Shown: positions 5,828 through 6,638 of the stretch, one piece after another
Position numbering within the stretch: position 1 is the first letter of the stretch
Layout of the letters: every line of letters starts with the position of its first letter
NCBI GenBank assembly: GCA_002405445.1
Contig: DHLV01000242.1
Span: forward strand, 12,973-19,610
Origin: Flammeovirgaceae bacterium UBA4659
Lineage (GTDB): Bacteria > Bacteroidota > Bacteroidia > Cytophagales > Cyclobacteriaceae
Direction of reading: 5' to 3'
Length of the DNA: 6,638 nucleotides
Position numbers and translations under genes: made by a program
Notes under the pieces: generated by a model
What the model was told of the DNA's origin: nothing
Databases searched by the model: none
Seen by the model: only the letters and a program-made list of their open reading frames with translations

Positions 5828-6638
5828 GTGAACGAACCACTTGCCCAGGGCCTCTATCACCCATCTTTCGAACACGATTCTTGCGGAGTAGGGTTTATCG
5901 CGAATATGAAAGGGCATAAGTCGCACCAAACCGTGAGCGATGCACTTACCATGCTTGAGCGGATGGCGCACCGTGGCGCATGTGGTTGCGAACCCAACAC
6001 GGGCGATGGTGCCGGGATACTCATCCAGGTGCCTCATGCGTTTTTTACCAGTGAATGCAGCAAGCTCGGATTCAAACTTCCTGCTTACGGAAGCTATGGC
6101 GTGGGGCTGGTGGTTTTTCCGCGCGATGAGAAAGTGAGAGAAGAGTGCCGCGCCACGCTCAACCGGCAAATCAAGAAAATGAAAATGGGTTTGCTGGGCT
6201 ACCGGCCGTTGCCCACCCGCCATGCAGACCTGGGTGAAAGCGCACTCAGCGCAGAGCCGGTGATGGAACAAGTCTTCATTCAACGCCTCGATGCCGGCAC
6301 CGACCCCGATGATTTAGAGCGAAAACTATTCGTCCTTCGAAAATATGTAACAGATGTTATCACCGAGTCCGTACATGGTGTTCACAATCAATTCTATTTC
6401 TCTTCACTGTCATACAAAACAATTGCCTACAAGGGGATGCTTACCTCAGGGCAATTGAAACCTTACTTTGCGGATTTGGAAAATGAAGATGTGGTTTCGG
6501 CTCTGGCGGTCATTCATTCCCGGTTTTCTACCAACACGTTTCCTTCGGGGCGATTTGCTCAACCGGTCAGATTTATTGCACACAACGGAGAAATCAATAC
6601 GGTGCAAGGCAACATCAACTGGCTGAAATCAAAAGAAG
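5828..6638 (+). CDS. gltB: glutamate synthase large subunit, N-terminal glutaminase domain, cut by the window end
   Basis: The large (alpha) subunit of glutamate synthase takes the amide nitrogen of glutamine and passes it to 2-oxoglutarate, making two glutamates. The window holds 270 codons of a protein that is normally about 1,500 residues. The start is the GTG at 5828: an in-frame TAA at 5810-5812 leaves no ATG upstream. Residues 1-18 form a short propeptide ending H-D-S, followed by Cys19 in C-G-V-G-F-I-A, the N-terminal nucleophile of class II glutamine amidotransferases once the propeptide is removed. Other signatures are M-A-H-R-G-A (46-51), N-T-G-D-G-A-G (57-63), H-S-R-F-S-T-N-T-F-P-S (230-240) and A-H-N-G-E-I-N-T (251-258), whose Asn-Gly forms the oxyanion site. 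The usual Trp after T-F-P-S is Gly here. The FMN and iron-sulfur regions lie beyond the window; a gltD partner cannot be judged. Confidence 0.95.
   Translation, partial: MNEPLAQGLYHPSFEHDSCGVGFIANMKGHKSHQTVSDALTMLERMAHRGACGCEPNTGDGAGILIQVPHAFFTSECSKLGFKLPAYGSYGVGLVVFPRDEKVREECRATLNRQIKKMKMGLLGYRPLPTRHADLGESALSAEPVMEQVFIQRLDAGTDPDDLERKLFVLRKYVTDVITESVHGVHNQFYFSSLSYKTIAYKGMLTSGQLKPYFADLENEDVVSALAVIHSRFSTNTFPSGRFAQPVRFIAHNGEINTVQGNINWLKSKE

Noticed and set aside
5759..6283. Long minus-strand open frame of 174 codons opposite gltB
   Set aside because: It lies antisense to unmistakable GltB coding sequence and its product has no recognisable features, so it is a shadow frame.

Overview
The window reads as ordinary chromosomal DNA from a member of the Bacteroidota, most likely a Cytophagales-type bacterium. 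Three things point there: the start sites have A/T-rich leaders with no clear Shine-Dalgarno sequence; promoter-like elements match the Bacteroidota pattern (TTTG near -33, TAnnTTTG near -7); and the proteins belong to families typical of that phylum (exported CBM9-like protein, PorT-like outer-membrane barrel, lipoprotein PBP4-type carboxypeptidase, secreted protein of unknown function). The phylum call is fairly secure; the order is a recollection-based guess. I see no rRNA, tRNA, CRISPR array, transposase, integrase or phage gene, and no sign of horizontal transfer.

Layout. 1-437 (+) is the 3' three quarters of tag (3-methyladenine DNA glycosylase I), cut by the window start. It converges, with a 4-base gap, on a minus-strand gene at 442-1173 for an exported CBM9/DOMON-like protein. 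A 245-base divergent promoter region follows (1174-1418). Then comes a plus-strand cluster: a DinB/YfiT-like putative metalloenzyme (1419-1937), a lipoprotein D-Ala-D-Ala carboxypeptidase of the S13/PBP4 family (1934-3202, ATGA overlap), an AhpD-like CxxC protein (3256-3597), and a 127-residue protein of unknown function (3597-3980, TGATG overlap). After 177 bases with a recognisable promoter lies a PorT-type beta-barrel gene (4158-4751), closed by a good intrinsic terminator (4780-4810). A secreted protein of unknown function is on the minus strand (4925-5638). Across a second divergent region (5639-5827) is the start of gltB (5828 to the window end), the large subunit of glutamate synthase, cut by the window edge after its glutaminase domain has begun.

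How the genes fit together. The overlaps at 1934-1937 and 3597, plus the lack of a terminator between 1419 and 3980, suggest one transcription unit that may join thiol/redox chemistry (DinB-like, AhpD-like) with peptidoglycan trimming; this grouping is inference. The other genes look like independent units for DNA repair, envelope functions and nitrogen assimilation. No gap between genes exceeds 300 bases. I did not find a convincing new multi-gene system; the best leads are the two small coupled gene pairs and the repeat-rich leader of gltB.
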